From an uncultured Acetatifactor sp. (GTDB lineage: Bacteria; Bacillota; Clostridia; Lachnospirales; Lachnospiraceae), in NCBI GenBank assembly GCA_910577665.1, contig CAJTOJ010000018.1, forward strand, positions 1 to 64,000: a DNA stretch of 64,000 bases, read 5' to 3'. Under the pieces are notes generated by a model that searched no databases, had not been told where the DNA came from, and saw only the letters and a list, made by a program, of their open reading frames with translations. A program made the translations under genes and the position numbers. Shown here piece by piece: positions 17,262-25,979 of this stretch; the stretch's first letter is position 1, and every line of letters starts with the position of its first letter.

Positions 17262-18280
17262 AAAAGGTCCTTCTGATCGGTACAGAAGGAGGAAAGCAGA
17301 GACATTATTTCGAGAAGGCAGCCGCCCTGGCTGGGATCCCGGTGGATTTCCTGGACTGGAAGCATATGACAAAGCTGGAAGACTTTTACCTGCGGAAGGA
17401 AGATCTGGGGCAATATGTGGTCAAGATAGATGCGCCAGTATGGGGTAGCTGCTGTCTGGAAGAACTGGATCTGCTCACGGAGGAATATGACAGAAGGCTG
17501 CACCAGTTGTCCCATCTGCCAGTGGGTGGCTTCTGGAACCATCCTCATGATATTGCGGAAGTGCTGGACAAGAGAAAATGCAAGAACAGGCTGCTTCTGG
17601 AACAGGTTCCCACAACGAAGCTGTATCAGGAGGCTTTCTCAGAGAAGGAGGCTTTGTTTGCCTTCCTTTTTGAGAACCGGATCAGCCAGGTATTTGTGAA
17701 ACCGGTCAAGGGGTCCGGAGCCGCAGGGGTGGTGGCCCTCAGGTACGCCAGAGACACTGGGAGACTGGTGCTTTACACCTGTGCAGCCCTGGAAGGGGGG
17801 CATATCTACAATACCAGGAAAATGTACAGACTGGAGGGCGGGGATGCCCGGTGTTTTCTGGACAGCCTCCTGAAACTGGACTGTGTGGTGGAGAGGTGGC
17901 ATGGAAAAGCAACATACCAGGGATATTGTTATGACCTGCGGGTGGTGGTCCAGGATGGGCAGGTGGACTATATCCTGCCACGGCTGTCCAGGGGACCGAT
18001 TACGAACCTGCATCTCAACAACCACTCCATGGCTTTCCAGGACCTGCAATTGGACAGAAGGACTGTAGAGCACATCCAGGAAGTCTGTCTGCGGGCGGCA
18101 GGCTGTTATCCCGGGCTTCGCAGCATTGGCATGGATGTGCTGCTGGAGAAAGAAACCCTGGTACCCCGTATCATTGAGATGAATGCCCAGGGAGACCTGC
18201 TGCACCGGGATGCCTATGGAGAGAACAGGATCTATGGGAGACAGGTTGCAATTTTAAAAGAGATATTGTCAAGGCCGTGA
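17234..18280 (+). CDS. STM4014-family ATP-grasp protein
   Basis: The protein is about 348 residues. An N-terminal Rossmann-like part (KKVLLIGTEGG) leads into an ATP-grasp fold: VFVKPVKGSGAAGVVAL carries the nucleotide-binding lysine and glycine loop, YDLRVVVQDG and the late IEMNAQGDLLHRD carry candidate metal-binding residues. ATP-grasp enzymes join a carboxylate to a nucleophile through an acyl phosphate; the substrate here is unknown. It overlaps STM4015; TTG 17219, ATG 17234 and GTG 17258 (4-base overlap) are possible starts, and I chose the ATG. As second gene of the cluster it would supply the ligase step between two radical SAM enzymes and a hydrolase. Confidence 0.85.
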   Translation: MVQCDADRVKKVLLIGTEGGKQRHYFEKAAALAGIPVDFLDWKHMTKLEDFYLRKEDLGQYVVKIDAPVWGSCCLEELDLLTEEYDRRLHQLSHLPVGGFWNHPHDIAEVLDKRKCKNRLLLEQVPTTKLYQEAFSEKEALFAFLFENRISQVFVKPVKGSGAAGVVALRYARDTGRLVLYTCAALEGGHIYNTRKMYRLEGGDARCFLDSLLKLDCVVERWHGKATYQGYCYDLRVVVQDGQVDYILPRLSRGPITNLHLNNHSMAFQDLQLDRRTVEHIQEVCLRAAGCYPGLRSIGMDVLLEKETLVPRIIEMNAQGDLLHRDAYGENRIYGRQVAILKEILSRP

Positions 18281-18347
18281 AACCAATCGTTTCCTATTAT
18301 ATCCAGGCATTGGAATGCATGGGAGTTTAGAAAGGAAGTTGAAGGAT

Positions 18348-19322
18348 ATGAGTGAAGTTCCCTTTGCAGCATTTAAGGCCAGCATGGAAGATAAAGTATG
18401 TTCCGTTGACATGGGGAAGGTGGTGGGGAAATGTGACATCCTATTTGTATGCCTGGATACCCTTCGGTATGACGCCGCAGTCCAGGAGGAAGCAGCGGGT
18501 GGTACTCCTGTCCTGAACCGGTATGGAGCCTGGGAGAAACGCCAGGCGCCCGGCAACTTTACCTATCCCTCCCACCACGCTATATTTGCTGGTTTTCTCC
18601 CTTCCAGGGATGATGCCAGAAGCATAGCAGAAAAGGAGATGCTTTTTATGCCCAGGAGCATGGGTATGGGAAGGAAGCTTCCGAAGGGTTCCTATGGATT
18701 CGATGCCCCGAACCTGGTCCAGGGCCTGCACCAGGATGGCTATGATACCTGGTGTGTAGGAGGAGTGGCTTTCTTTGACAAGCGATCCCAGATGGGGCAG
18801 GTGTTTCCTTCCTTTTTTGAGAAAAGTGATTGGAATCCTTCTTTTTCCTGTCCGGTGAAGGACAGCACCAGGAACCAGGTAGACTTTATCTTGAGGCGTC
18901 TGGAACAGAATACAGATCCCAGGAAGATCTTCCTGTACGTGAATGTATGTGCCATTCACTATCCCAATTACTTTTACCTGGAAGAAGGTGCGGGAAAGGC
19001 AGATGCGAAACAGGAATCCGCAACACAAGAGCCTGGAAGGGAAGAACCCAAAACACAGAAATCCGGAGGGAAAGAACCCCATGGGGCGGCAGCTGCCCGG
19101 ACAGAAGACAAAAAGGACAGCCTTAAGACCCACCGGGCGGCGCTGCGGTATGTGGATGGACAGCTTGGAAGACTGTTCGATGGCTGGAAGGAGAAGCGGG
19201 GGGAAACCTTTGTGGTTTGCTTTTCCGACCATGGCACCTGTTATGGGGAGGATGGGTATGTGTTCCACGGGGTGAACCATCCGGTGGTGAATACAGTACC
19301 CTACAAGCATTTTTTCCTTTGA
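18348..19322 (+). CDS. STM4013-family alkaline-phosphatase-fold hydrolase
   Basis: The protein is 324 residues from the ATG at 18348 (AGGAAGTTGAAGG upstream; the ATG at 18315 has no good site). It has the alkaline phosphatase/sulfatase fold: CDILFVCLDTLRYDA gives the metal-binding Asp and the nucleophile-position Thr, NFTYPSHHAIFAG the next conserved block, and FSDHGTCYGEDGYVFHGVNH the late metal ligands. It should cleave or transfer a phosphate, phosphonate or sulfate ester in the cytoplasm. Between the two metal-site halves (about residues 207-255) is a charged low-complexity insert rich in Glu, Lys, Gln and Ala, expected to be a surface loop. It belongs to the STM4011-4015 set. Confidence 0.86.
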   Translation: MSEVPFAAFKASMEDKVCSVDMGKVVGKCDILFVCLDTLRYDAAVQEEAAGGTPVLNRYGAWEKRQAPGNFTYPSHHAIFAGFLPSRDDARSIAEKEMLFMPRSMGMGRKLPKGSYGFDAPNLVQGLHQDGYDTWCVGGVAFFDKRSQMGQVFPSFFEKSDWNPSFSCPVKDSTRNQVDFILRRLEQNTDPRKIFLYVNVCAIHYPNYFYLEEGAGKADAKQESATQEPGREEPKTQKSGGKEPHGAAAARTEDKKDSLKTHRAALRYVDGQLGRLFDGWKEKRGETFVVCFSDHGTCYGEDGYVFHGVNHPVVNTVPYKHFFL

Positions 19323-19377
19323 ACGGGAGGAAATATTCCAAGGAGAGGAAAAGGTAGTATCAGGAAAGAGGATTTGC

Positions 19378-20760
19378 ATGAACAGATATGTCCAGTATAT
19401 GTACAGCTATCCCCATAAGACGGCGTACAGATCTTTGAATAATGTGAATCTGGGTGATTACATGGGGAATCTGGAAGGTGAAGGACATAGTTTGTACCTT
19501 CATCTTCCTTTTTGTGAGAGCAAATGTGGGTACTGCAACCTGTTTTCCGTGGCGGGCTGTAGTGGCGCCTATATGGAAACCTATCTGAAGGGTGTGGAGC
19601 GCCAAGCCGCACAATATGGGGGGATCCTGCCTAAAAACACGGTTTTCGGGGATTTTACCATAGGAGGTGGCACACCACTGCTGCTTTCGGAGAGGCAGCT
19701 TACCCAGGTTTTCCAGATAGTGGAGACGCATCTGCCTATGGGGAAGACGTGCAGGGTGGTCATAGAGACGGCGCCCCGGCAGACCTGCCGGGACAAGGTG
19801 AAGCTGTTAAGGGAGCTTGGTGTCACCAGGGTCAGTCTGGGGATCCAGAGTTTTGCCGATGAGGAGCTTGCCTGGCTGTCACGACAGCATGATGCGATCC
19901 AGGCCCGGAAGGCAGCAGCACTTCTGATGGAGGAAGGCTTTGCCTGTGTCAATTTTGACTTCATTTACGGGCTGACGGGGCAGACTGCCAAGAGCCTGGT
20001 GGATTCCCTGCGGACTGGTGTTTCCTATGGGCCGGAAGAGATCTTTCTCTATCCTCTGTATATCAAACATGGAGTTAGGATGGAGCGGGAAGGGAAAGGA
20101 AATGTACTGGATCCCGAGCATACATATACTTTGTATCAGGCAGGAGCGGCTTTTTTGAAGGAGCAAGGATATGTCCAGGTCTCTATGAGACGGTTTCTGA
20201 AAAAAGGAACCGGGAGCTGGCAGCCAGAATCCGGTTTGTGCGAATGTGGCCTTACAGGTGCATTGTCCCTGGGTTGTGGGGGGAGAAGCTATCTGGGACG
20301 GCTCCATGCCTGTACACCTTATCAGATTACCAGAAGAGAGGCACTGGAAGAGATCGCAGGATTTGGACAACAGGAGGATTTCCTGGCAGTTCGCCATGGC
20401 ATTTTGCTGTCAGAGGAGGAGAGGCGCAGAAGGTATGTGATCAAACATGTACTGATCCGCCCGGGTATCTCCAGGGACGCTTACAGAAGGGCCTTTGGCA
20501 GGGAGCTTATGGTGGATTTCCCGATACTGGGGGAGTGGCTGGAACGAGGATGGCTCAGGAAAGAGAACCGGTCAGGAGAAGGGAAAGCAGTTGTGGGAGA
20601 AGCCGGGGATCTGCTTTATCTTACAGAGGAGGGACTGGCATTATCCGATTACATTGGCCCCATGCTGATCTCAGAGGATATCCGGGAGAAAATGAAGGAA
20701 TGGGAGAGGGTGCATGGACAAGAGAACCATACTTTACAGAGGGGATCTGAAAAGCTGTAA
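19378..20760 (+). CDS. STM4012-family radical SAM protein
   Basis: The protein is 460 residues, built like the HemN/coproporphyrinogen dehydrogenase group. The radical SAM cluster motif is CESKCGYC (about residues 43-50), preceded by SLYLHLPF. The glycine-rich SAM contact reads TIGGGTPLLLS. Further blocks include RVSLGIQSFADEEL and VNFDFIYGLTGQT. A C-terminal HemN-like domain starts near residue 310. The enzyme would make a 5'-deoxyadenosyl radical; unlike HemN its genetic partners are an ATP-grasp protein, a hydrolase and a second radical SAM protein, so heme synthesis is unlikely. AGGAAAGAGG precedes the ATG. The next gene starts 47 bases before its stop. Confidence 0.88.
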   Translation: MNRYVQYMYSYPHKTAYRSLNNVNLGDYMGNLEGEGHSLYLHLPFCESKCGYCNLFSVAGCSGAYMETYLKGVERQAAQYGGILPKNTVFGDFTIGGGTPLLLSERQLTQVFQIVETHLPMGKTCRVVIETAPRQTCRDKVKLLRELGVTRVSLGIQSFADEELAWLSRQHDAIQARKAAALLMEEGFACVNFDFIYGLTGQTAKSLVDSLRTGVSYGPEEIFLYPLYIKHGVRMEREGKGNVLDPEHTYTLYQAGAAFLKEQGYVQVSMRRFLKKGTGSWQPESGLCECGLTGALSLGCGGRSYLGRLHACTPYQITRREALEEIAGFGQQEDFLAVRHGILLSEEERRRRYVIKHVLIRPGISRDAYRRAFGRELMVDFPILGEWLERGWLRKENRSGEGKAVVGEAGDLLYLTEEGLALSDYIGPMLISEDIREKMKEWERVHGQENHTLQRGSEKL

Positions 20761-22420
20761 TTACCACTGCTCCTACTGTCCTTTTTCCAAGCACAGGTCA
20801 TCGGCAGCCGAGCTGGACAGGGACCGGGAGCATTTTGCCAGGTTCTGTCATAGTGTGGAGGAGAGGGCCAGGGAGCTTTCCCTTGGCGCTGTGCTGGTGG
20901 TTCCTTACGGGGAGGCTTCCATCCATAGCTGGTATTGGGAAGGGCTTGGGCGTCTGGCGGCGGTTCCCGGCATTGACAGGGTGGGGATGCAGACAAATCT
21001 GAGCTTTCCCGTGGAAGAATGCCTGGAGCGATTTTGGCAGCATTTATGTCTGGGGAAGAAGACCTGGGGAGGATGTACCCTGGAGGAGAAGATACAGGAA
21101 GGAAGAACCTGCAGGGAGAAACTTTGCCTGTGGGCCACCTTTCATCCGGAGATGACAGATGTGGATGCTTTTGTGGCAAAATGCCACCAGCTGGCCGGGA
21201 ACGGCGTCAGACTCTGTGCCGGGGCAGTGGGAGTGCCTGCAAATATCCCGTTGCTGCAAAGGTTGCGGTGGAAGCTCTCCCCGGACATATACCTTTGGAT
21301 CAATAAAATGGATGGACTTGGACGGAATTACAGGTCAGAGGAAATCCATGCCCTTTCCCGGATTGATCTTTTTTTTGAGAGAGAACTGGCGCAGACGGCC
21401 GCCAGAGTGGAACTGTGCGCAGACAGGTGCTTTGTGGAGGCAGATGGCAGGATGCACAGCTGCAATATCAGCAGGGTGAAGGCTGGGAACTGGTACGAGA
21501 GTGACAGGGAGGCCATCTTCCGGCCGCTGTGCGGACAAAAGCGGTGTAGCTGCTATCTGGCTTATGGCGGAAGGGCTGATTTTGCAGGAAGGCAGTTTTT
21601 CGGGGAGTATCCCATGTTCCGGATTCCCAGGAGGTTCCGGGCTGTCTTTTTCGACCTGGACGGAACCCTGCTGGAGAAAGGAGACAGAAGGGGGATGGGG
21701 AATGGCGGAATGCAGGACACATGGGGTCTGCCGGAGGAGATCTCCCGGTACCTGGCAGCGCTGGGGCAGACCTGCCAGCTTTTCCTGGCCACTTCCCTGC
21801 CGGAAGAGGAGGCCAGGAAACGGATCCGGGAGGATATGGAGCTGTTCCGGGGTGGTGTCTTTGCATCCGGGGCTCATGTGTGGGTGAGAGCCGCAGAAAG
21901 CCAGGAGGGACAGGCAGCAGGCAGGGGCGGCGCATATGTGGGGGAAGCCATATACCCGGTGGATGCAAGCTGCTTACCGGAGCTTGGAGAATTTGCAGAA
22001 AAGATACGGGCAAGGGTAAAAGCATACAGGAAAAACCAGACAGTGTATAAGATTACATTGGCAAAGCGACACAACAGCATATGGAAAGAACAGGAATGCA
22101 GCCAGATAGAGGAACTTCTGAAGCAGACAGGCAGCCGCATATTCGTGGAGGAGAACTGCCTGGAAATTGTGGGAAGAGACAGGAATAAGGGAACAGGACT
22201 GAAGGAGATCTGCGAATGGCTGGATCTTTCCCCGGGAGAAGTCCTGGCTGTGGGCAATGACAGGGAAGATGAATCCATGGGAAGGGTGCAGGGGGTATGT
22301 TTCCTAAAGATGAGCGTGCCTGGGAAATGCAGAGACGCAGACAGCGGATATGCTTCCGTGGCCGGTGGGCACCTTCCTGCGGAGGCGGCAAAAGTACAAG
22401 GCAGGGGGCCTTTTGCGTGA
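20714..22420 (+). CDS. STM4011-family radical SAM protein fused to a HAD domain
   Basis: The protein is 568 residues. Residues 1-305 are the STM4011-type radical SAM domain: RGDLKSCNYHCSYCPFSKHR carries the CxxxCxxC motif, and additional cysteines near 235-280 (CADRCF, CNISR, KRCSCY) suggest a second cluster or zinc site. Residues about 312-568 form a separate HAD phosphatase of the Cof type: AVFFDLDGTLLEK, a cap, then KGTGLKEICEWL and VLAVGNDREDESM. Salmonella STM4011 is, as I recall, only the first domain, so this is a fusion. The ATG overlaps STM4012 by 47 bases. The last codons and the TGA lie inside a mosaic repeat, so the true C-terminus may have been altered by its arrival. Confidence 0.87.
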   Translation: MDKRTILYRGDLKSCNYHCSYCPFSKHRSSAAELDRDREHFARFCHSVEERARELSLGAVLVVPYGEASIHSWYWEGLGRLAAVPGIDRVGMQTNLSFPVEECLERFWQHLCLGKKTWGGCTLEEKIQEGRTCREKLCLWATFHPEMTDVDAFVAKCHQLAGNGVRLCAGAVGVPANIPLLQRLRWKLSPDIYLWINKMDGLGRNYRSEEIHALSRIDLFFERELAQTAARVELCADRCFVEADGRMHSCNISRVKAGNWYESDREAIFRPLCGQKRCSCYLAYGGRADFAGRQFFGEYPMFRIPRRFRAVFFDLDGTLLEKGDRRGMGNGGMQDTWGLPEEISRYLAALGQTCQLFLATSLPEEEARKRIREDMELFRGGVFASGAHVWVRAAESQEGQAAGRGGAYVGEAIYPVDASCLPELGEFAEKIRARVKAYRKNQTVYKITLAKRHNSIWKEQECSQIEELLKQTGSRIFVEENCLEIVGRDRNKGTGLKEICEWLDLSPGEVLAVGNDREDESMGRVQGVCFLKMSVPGKCRDADSGYASVAGGHLPAEAAKVQGRGPFA

Positions 22421-22473
22421 CAAACCCGAGACTGCATGTGCATCACGTTGCTGTTACGGCTACGCCGTGAACC
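22411..22473 (+). repeat. Mosaic hairpin repeat, partial copy
   Basis: It carries 'gcgtgacaaacccgagactg', 'catcacgttgctgttacggc' and 'tacgccgtgaac' of the mosaic family. The family-typical 'TTTGCGTGA' supplies the stop codon of the upstream STM4011 gene. Confidence 0.75.
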
Positions 22474-22585
22474 AATGTCATGATGCTGGGGTCAAAAGCC
22501 CCCAATTGTTCCTTGAAAACTTACATTTTACAATATATACAAGCAAGAATACCGTTTATCGCTTCCTCAATAATGCGAAGATTAA

Positions 22586-23086
22586 CTGGTCTCGGTTCAC
22601 AGCCTTGTTTTCCGTATCGCCAGGTTCCCAATCGGCGATGATTCCGACGAATGCATCGTGACGAATCTCCCAAGGGAAGAATTTCCTCCCGAAAGGCTCA
22701 GGGTCCTCTACTACAGGAGATGGTCCATTGAATCCTCGTTCCGCAAACTGAAATATACGATCGGCCTGAGCAACTACCATTCTTACAAGCCGGAGTATGT
22801 CAAACAGGAAATATGGGCAAACCTTATTGCGTATAACATAACGGAAATGCTGGTCAACTGTGCCGTCATCGAAAAGAAGGAAACAAAACATGAGTACAAA
22901 GTAAATTTCACTATGGCTGCACATATTTGCAGGGTCTTTCCCCGTCCGTCCACGGAGAAAGGCCAGTGCAACGTGATGCTTTTGCTGCAGAAAGAACTGA
23001 TCCCCATACGGAATGAACGCCAATATCCAAGACTGCAGACAGCCCATTTCCGTAAGCCACGGTACTTTATCTATAGGGCAGCCTAA
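22586..23086 (+). pseudogene. IS4-family transposase remnant (C-terminal part)
   Basis: The open stretch encodes FRIARFPIGDDSDECIVTNLP followed, near 22700, by LYYRRWSIESSFRKLKYTIGL, the YREK-type block with the catalytic Glu of IS4-family DDE transposases, then a helical tail. The first two thirds of a normal transposase, with the two catalytic Asp residues, are missing: a stop lies at 22583 and upstream sequence is a mosaic repeat. The only possible start for the remaining 142 codons is GTG 22658. It is a dead element marking an old insertion beside the STM cluster. Confidence 0.85.
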
Positions 23087-23300
23087 GCATCTATATCATT
23101 ATACCATTTTTTTAGGCAGATGGGAAATCTGTCTATTTGGCATGCAACAAATGTGTCTGTGACCGGCAACATTAGTTTATGGGGAAGCCGGGCATCCTTT
23201 TTTGCCATCTTTCCCGCAGTAAGCCTTATGCTGCTGGTGCTAACTTAATGACATTGAGGGCTGAACAGTAACTTACAATTTTTCATATACTGCATGAAAT
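23087..23300. other. Gene-free stretch after the transposase remnant
   Basis: No gene, tRNA or clear terminator is seen. A fragment 'gctgaacagtaac' near 23262 resembles the end of the mosaic repeat. The right inverted repeat of the dead insertion sequence may lie here but could not be identified. Confidence 0.35.
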
Positions 23301-23304
23301 AACA

Positions 23305-23333
23305 TTGAAATAACGAAATAATTGTATTAAAAT
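23305..23333 (+). promoter_or_regulatory. Promoter of the NahK-like kinase gene
   Basis: TTGAAA and TAAAAT are separated by 17 bases in an AT-rich patch, about 90 bases before the start codon at 23421. Confidence 0.6.
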
Positions 23334-23420
23334 AAATGTCAATGTGCAGTAGCATGCAGGGACGGGGACCTGGTGAGACTAAAACAAAATGTCCGTTAAA
23401 GCGGGCGGGAAGGAACGACA

Positions 23421-24536
23421 ATGAACCAGACAGAATATACGCAGGCCCGGGAAGCCGCAGCACAATTTGTGTGCGACAGCGGGATCCGGTCGGTCACTTC
23501 ATTTGGTAACGGCCATATCAATGATACATTCCGGGTGGAATACCAGGATGGGGACGGGAACCAGAAAGCGATTCTCCAGAGGATCAACCATGATATATTC
23601 AAACATCCGGAAGAGGTCATGGAGAACATATTGAAGATTACGGCCCATCTGCGGAAGCGGATTCTGGCAGAGGGAGGGGATCCTGCCAGGGAGACTTTAA
23701 ACGTGATATGCACCAGGGATGGCAGGCCCTATTACCGGAACCAGTCGGGAGACTATTACCGTATGTATGGGTTTGTGGAGCGGACGGTGAGCTATGATGC
23801 GGTGAACAGTGCGGATGATTTTTACGCCAGTGCGGTGGCCTTTGGGCATTTCCAGTGTATGCTGGCAGACTTTCCGGCCAAAGAGCTGCATGAGACCATC
23901 CCGGCTTTCCATGACACGAAGGCACGTTTTGCCAGATTCCTGGAGGTACTAAAGGAGGATAAGATGGGCCGGGCGGCAGGAGTGCAGCCGGAGATAAGGT
24001 TTGTGCTGGACAGAGAGGGGCTGGCAGGAGAACTTCTGGAACTACAGGCCAGGGGAGAGCTGCCCTTGCGTGTAACCCACAATGATACCAAGCTGAACAA
24101 TATCCTCATGGATGAGGACACAGGTGCTCCCATCTGTGTGGTGGATCTGGATACGGTGATGCCGGGCCTGGCGGTGAATGATTTTGGGGACTCTATCCGG
24201 TTTGGGGCAAGTACCGGGGCGGAGGATGAGCGGGATCTGGAGAAAGTGGAGTGCAGCATGGAACTGTTTGACGCCTACACCAGGGGCTTTATCCAGGGCT
24301 GTGAGGGCAGGCTTACCCAGGCGGAACTGAAGGCACTGCCTCTGGGGGCCAGGACCATGACCTTCGAGTGCGGCATGCGTTTCCTGACAGACTATCTGGA
24401 AGGAGATGTGTATTTTAAGACCGCCAGGGAGGGGCACAACCTGGACCGCTGTAGGACACAGTTCAAGCTGGTGGCGGACATGGAGAAAAAATGGTCACAG
24501 ATGGAACAGATTGTGGATAAATACCGGAACGCCTAG
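23421..24536 (+). CDS. Aminoglycoside-phosphotransferase-fold kinase, NahK-like
   Basis: The protein is 371 residues with the APH fold. The N-lobe has a glycine-poor nucleotide loop (SFGNGHINDTFRVEY); the catalytic block reads RVTHNDTKLNNILM with the base Asp, and the metal-binding Asp is in CVVDLDTVMPG. The segment FGDSIRFGAST and the overall layout match N-acetylhexosamine 1-kinases (NahK) of bifidobacteria, which phosphorylate GlcNAc or GalNAc released from mucin or milk glycans. Substrate choice cannot be settled by eye; homoserine or choline kinases share the fold. GGGAAGGA precedes the ATG. It stands alone between a transposase remnant and a repeat. Confidence 0.82.
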   Translation: MNQTEYTQAREAAAQFVCDSGIRSVTSFGNGHINDTFRVEYQDGDGNQKAILQRINHDIFKHPEEVMENILKITAHLRKRILAEGGDPARETLNVICTRDGRPYYRNQSGDYYRMYGFVERTVSYDAVNSADDFYASAVAFGHFQCMLADFPAKELHETIPAFHDTKARFARFLEVLKEDKMGRAAGVQPEIRFVLDREGLAGELLELQARGELPLRVTHNDTKLNNILMDEDTGAPICVVDLDTVMPGLAVNDFGDSIRFGASTGAEDERDLEKVECSMELFDAYTRGFIQGCEGRLTQAELKALPLGARTMTFECGMRFLTDYLEGDVYFKTAREGHNLDRCRTQFKLVADMEKKWSQMEQIVDKYRNA

Positions 24537-24610
24537 GCTTACCGCCTTGGCATATTAACCTGCGGTTGTTTTCAACAGATGGATTTTGCAGGCTCCGTGG
24601 TGGTTTTCCC

Positions 24611-24743
24611 GTTACTGTTCACCCGGTACTGCCTCGAGGTGTTTTCACGTGTTCTTTGCATGACAAACCCGAGACTGCGTGCGCGAAATCGCTGTTCTTA
24701 CGATTTCAGCGCATCTGTTACTGTGAACGGAGTAAACAGTAAC
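24611..24743 (+). repeat. Mosaic hairpin repeat, full copy
   Basis: It is 133 bp and starts GTTACTGTTCAC and ends GTAAACAGTAAC. The interior has 'gaggtgttttcacgtg', 'catgacaaacccgagactgc' and a variable hairpin 'gcgaaatcgctgttcttacgattt'. The same order recurs at 42959, 45115 and 49885. Confidence 0.85.
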
Positions 24744-24810
24744 GTTTTCCCTGTTTTTCATAAGTGGTGATTTACGAATGCTTGGAAGTGTGGTACACTT
24801 ATAAAGTAAA

Positions 24811-24826
24811 TGTTAACCGATTGACA
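24811..24826. promoter_or_regulatory. LacI-type operator at the regulator gene
   Basis: TGTTAACCGATTGACA is a 16-bp palindrome with central CG and fits TGTYAANCGNTTRACA. A -10-like TATAAA lies just upstream (24800-24805), so the site would block early elongation. An almost identical site lies at 26212. It points to autoregulation by the adjacent LacI-type gene. Confidence 0.75.
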
Positions 24827-24867
24827 CATGGACAACAGAGAAAACTACGGAGAGGGAGTGAAGGGGA

Positions 24868-25845
24868 ATGGCAACGTTAAAGGATGTTGCAAGAGAATCG
24901 GGACTTACAGTGGGAACTGTGTCCAGGGTGCTGAATAACAGGGGATATATCAGTGACAAGGCCAGGGAGAAGGTGGAGAAAGCCATGAAGAAGCTGAACT
25001 ACCGCCCCAACGAAGTGGCCCGTTCCCTGTCCAAGAGCAGCACCAATACCATAGGGGTCATTGTGCCCCATGTCCGGCACCCGTATTTTACGGAGATGAT
25101 CAGCAACCTGGAGAACCAGGCGTATAAAAAGGGGTATAAGATCCTGCTGTGCAATTCCAGAAGCATACAGGAGAAAGAACGGGAATATATTGAGATATGT
25201 ACAAGCAACAAAGTAGCCGGGATCATTCTGTGCAGCGGCACTGTGCCGGTGGAGGTGTTTGACGAGATCGGGATTCCGGTGGTCACCATTGAACGTTTCC
25301 TGGACAACGGAACGGCAGCAGTGGAGTGTGACAACAGGCAGGGGGGTGCTCTGGCCGCAGAGAAGCTCATCTCCTGCGGGTGCAGGCATCTGCTTCATGT
25401 GGGGAACATCGGCGGTCTGTTTATGCCTGCGGACATGCGCACAGAAGGCTTCCGGGAGGTGTGCGAGCGGGAGAACGTGCCGTTTGTGGAGCTGCTTACG
25501 GAGGAGATACAGTACAACAGCATGAAGTATGGGGAGCTGATAGAGGATGCCCTGCAGAAGTATCCGGAGACGGACGGGCTGTTTGCAAACAGTGATGTGA
25601 TCGCCGCCCAGACCCTCCAGATCTGCAGGAAACTTGACATTGCGGTGCCTGAGCGGTTGAAGGTTATTGGATTTGATGATGTATTCCTGGCCACACTCAC
25701 CACACCACAGCTTACCACGGTCCACCAGCCCATAAAAGAGATGGCAGAGATCGCCATTAACCTGCTTCATGACTCTGCCATGGGGAAACTGGTTCCCAAA
25801 CGGACTGTGCTTCCCGTGTGCCTGGCGGAGCGGGAGACCGCATAG
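24868..25845 (+). CDS. LacI-family transcriptional regulator
   Basis: The protein is 325 residues. The N-terminal helix-turn-helix reads TLKDVARESGLTVGTVSRVL with the hinge helix region NYRPNEVARSLSK, followed by a periplasmic-binding-like sugar domain (GVIVPHVRHPYF, then VIGFDDVFLATLTTPQLTTV near the end). It should repress in the absence of a sugar ligand. Identical-type operators lie before its own gene (24811) and over the -35 box of the ABC transporter gene (26212), which makes the sucrose-type operon downstream its likely target. GAAGGGGA precedes the ATG. Confidence 0.93.
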   Translation: MATLKDVARESGLTVGTVSRVLNNRGYISDKAREKVEKAMKKLNYRPNEVARSLSKSSTNTIGVIVPHVRHPYFTEMISNLENQAYKKGYKILLCNSRSIQEKEREYIEICTSNKVAGIILCSGTVPVEVFDEIGIPVVTIERFLDNGTAAVECDNRQGGALAAEKLISCGCRHLLHVGNIGGLFMPADMRTEGFREVCERENVPFVELLTEEIQYNSMKYGELIEDALQKYPETDGLFANSDVIAAQTLQICRKLDIAVPERLKVIGFDDVFLATLTTPQLTTVHQPIKEMAEIAINLLHDSAMGKLVPKRTVLPVCLAERETA

Positions 25846-25979
25846 GGACTTAGGGCATACGCTTTGCTGTAAAAGTCCCGGTGCATCTTCTGAACTTTTG
25901 CTTTTCGCTTATAGTGAAGCATTGGGATGCATGGGAGCTTAAGAAGGGCAGTGTAAGGCCCGGAATACGCAGACAGGGA

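Noticed and set aside
18278..18300. Possible catabolite-response element (AAACCAATCGTTTCC) after STM4014
   Set aside because: It lies between two genes of one cluster, away from any promoter, and matches the consensus poorly.
24579..24770. Small frame with ...TNPRLRARNRCS... (also at 42874 and 45142)
   Set aside because: The frames are translations of the mosaic repeat. They recur because the DNA repeats, lack ribosome binding sites and change frame between copies.
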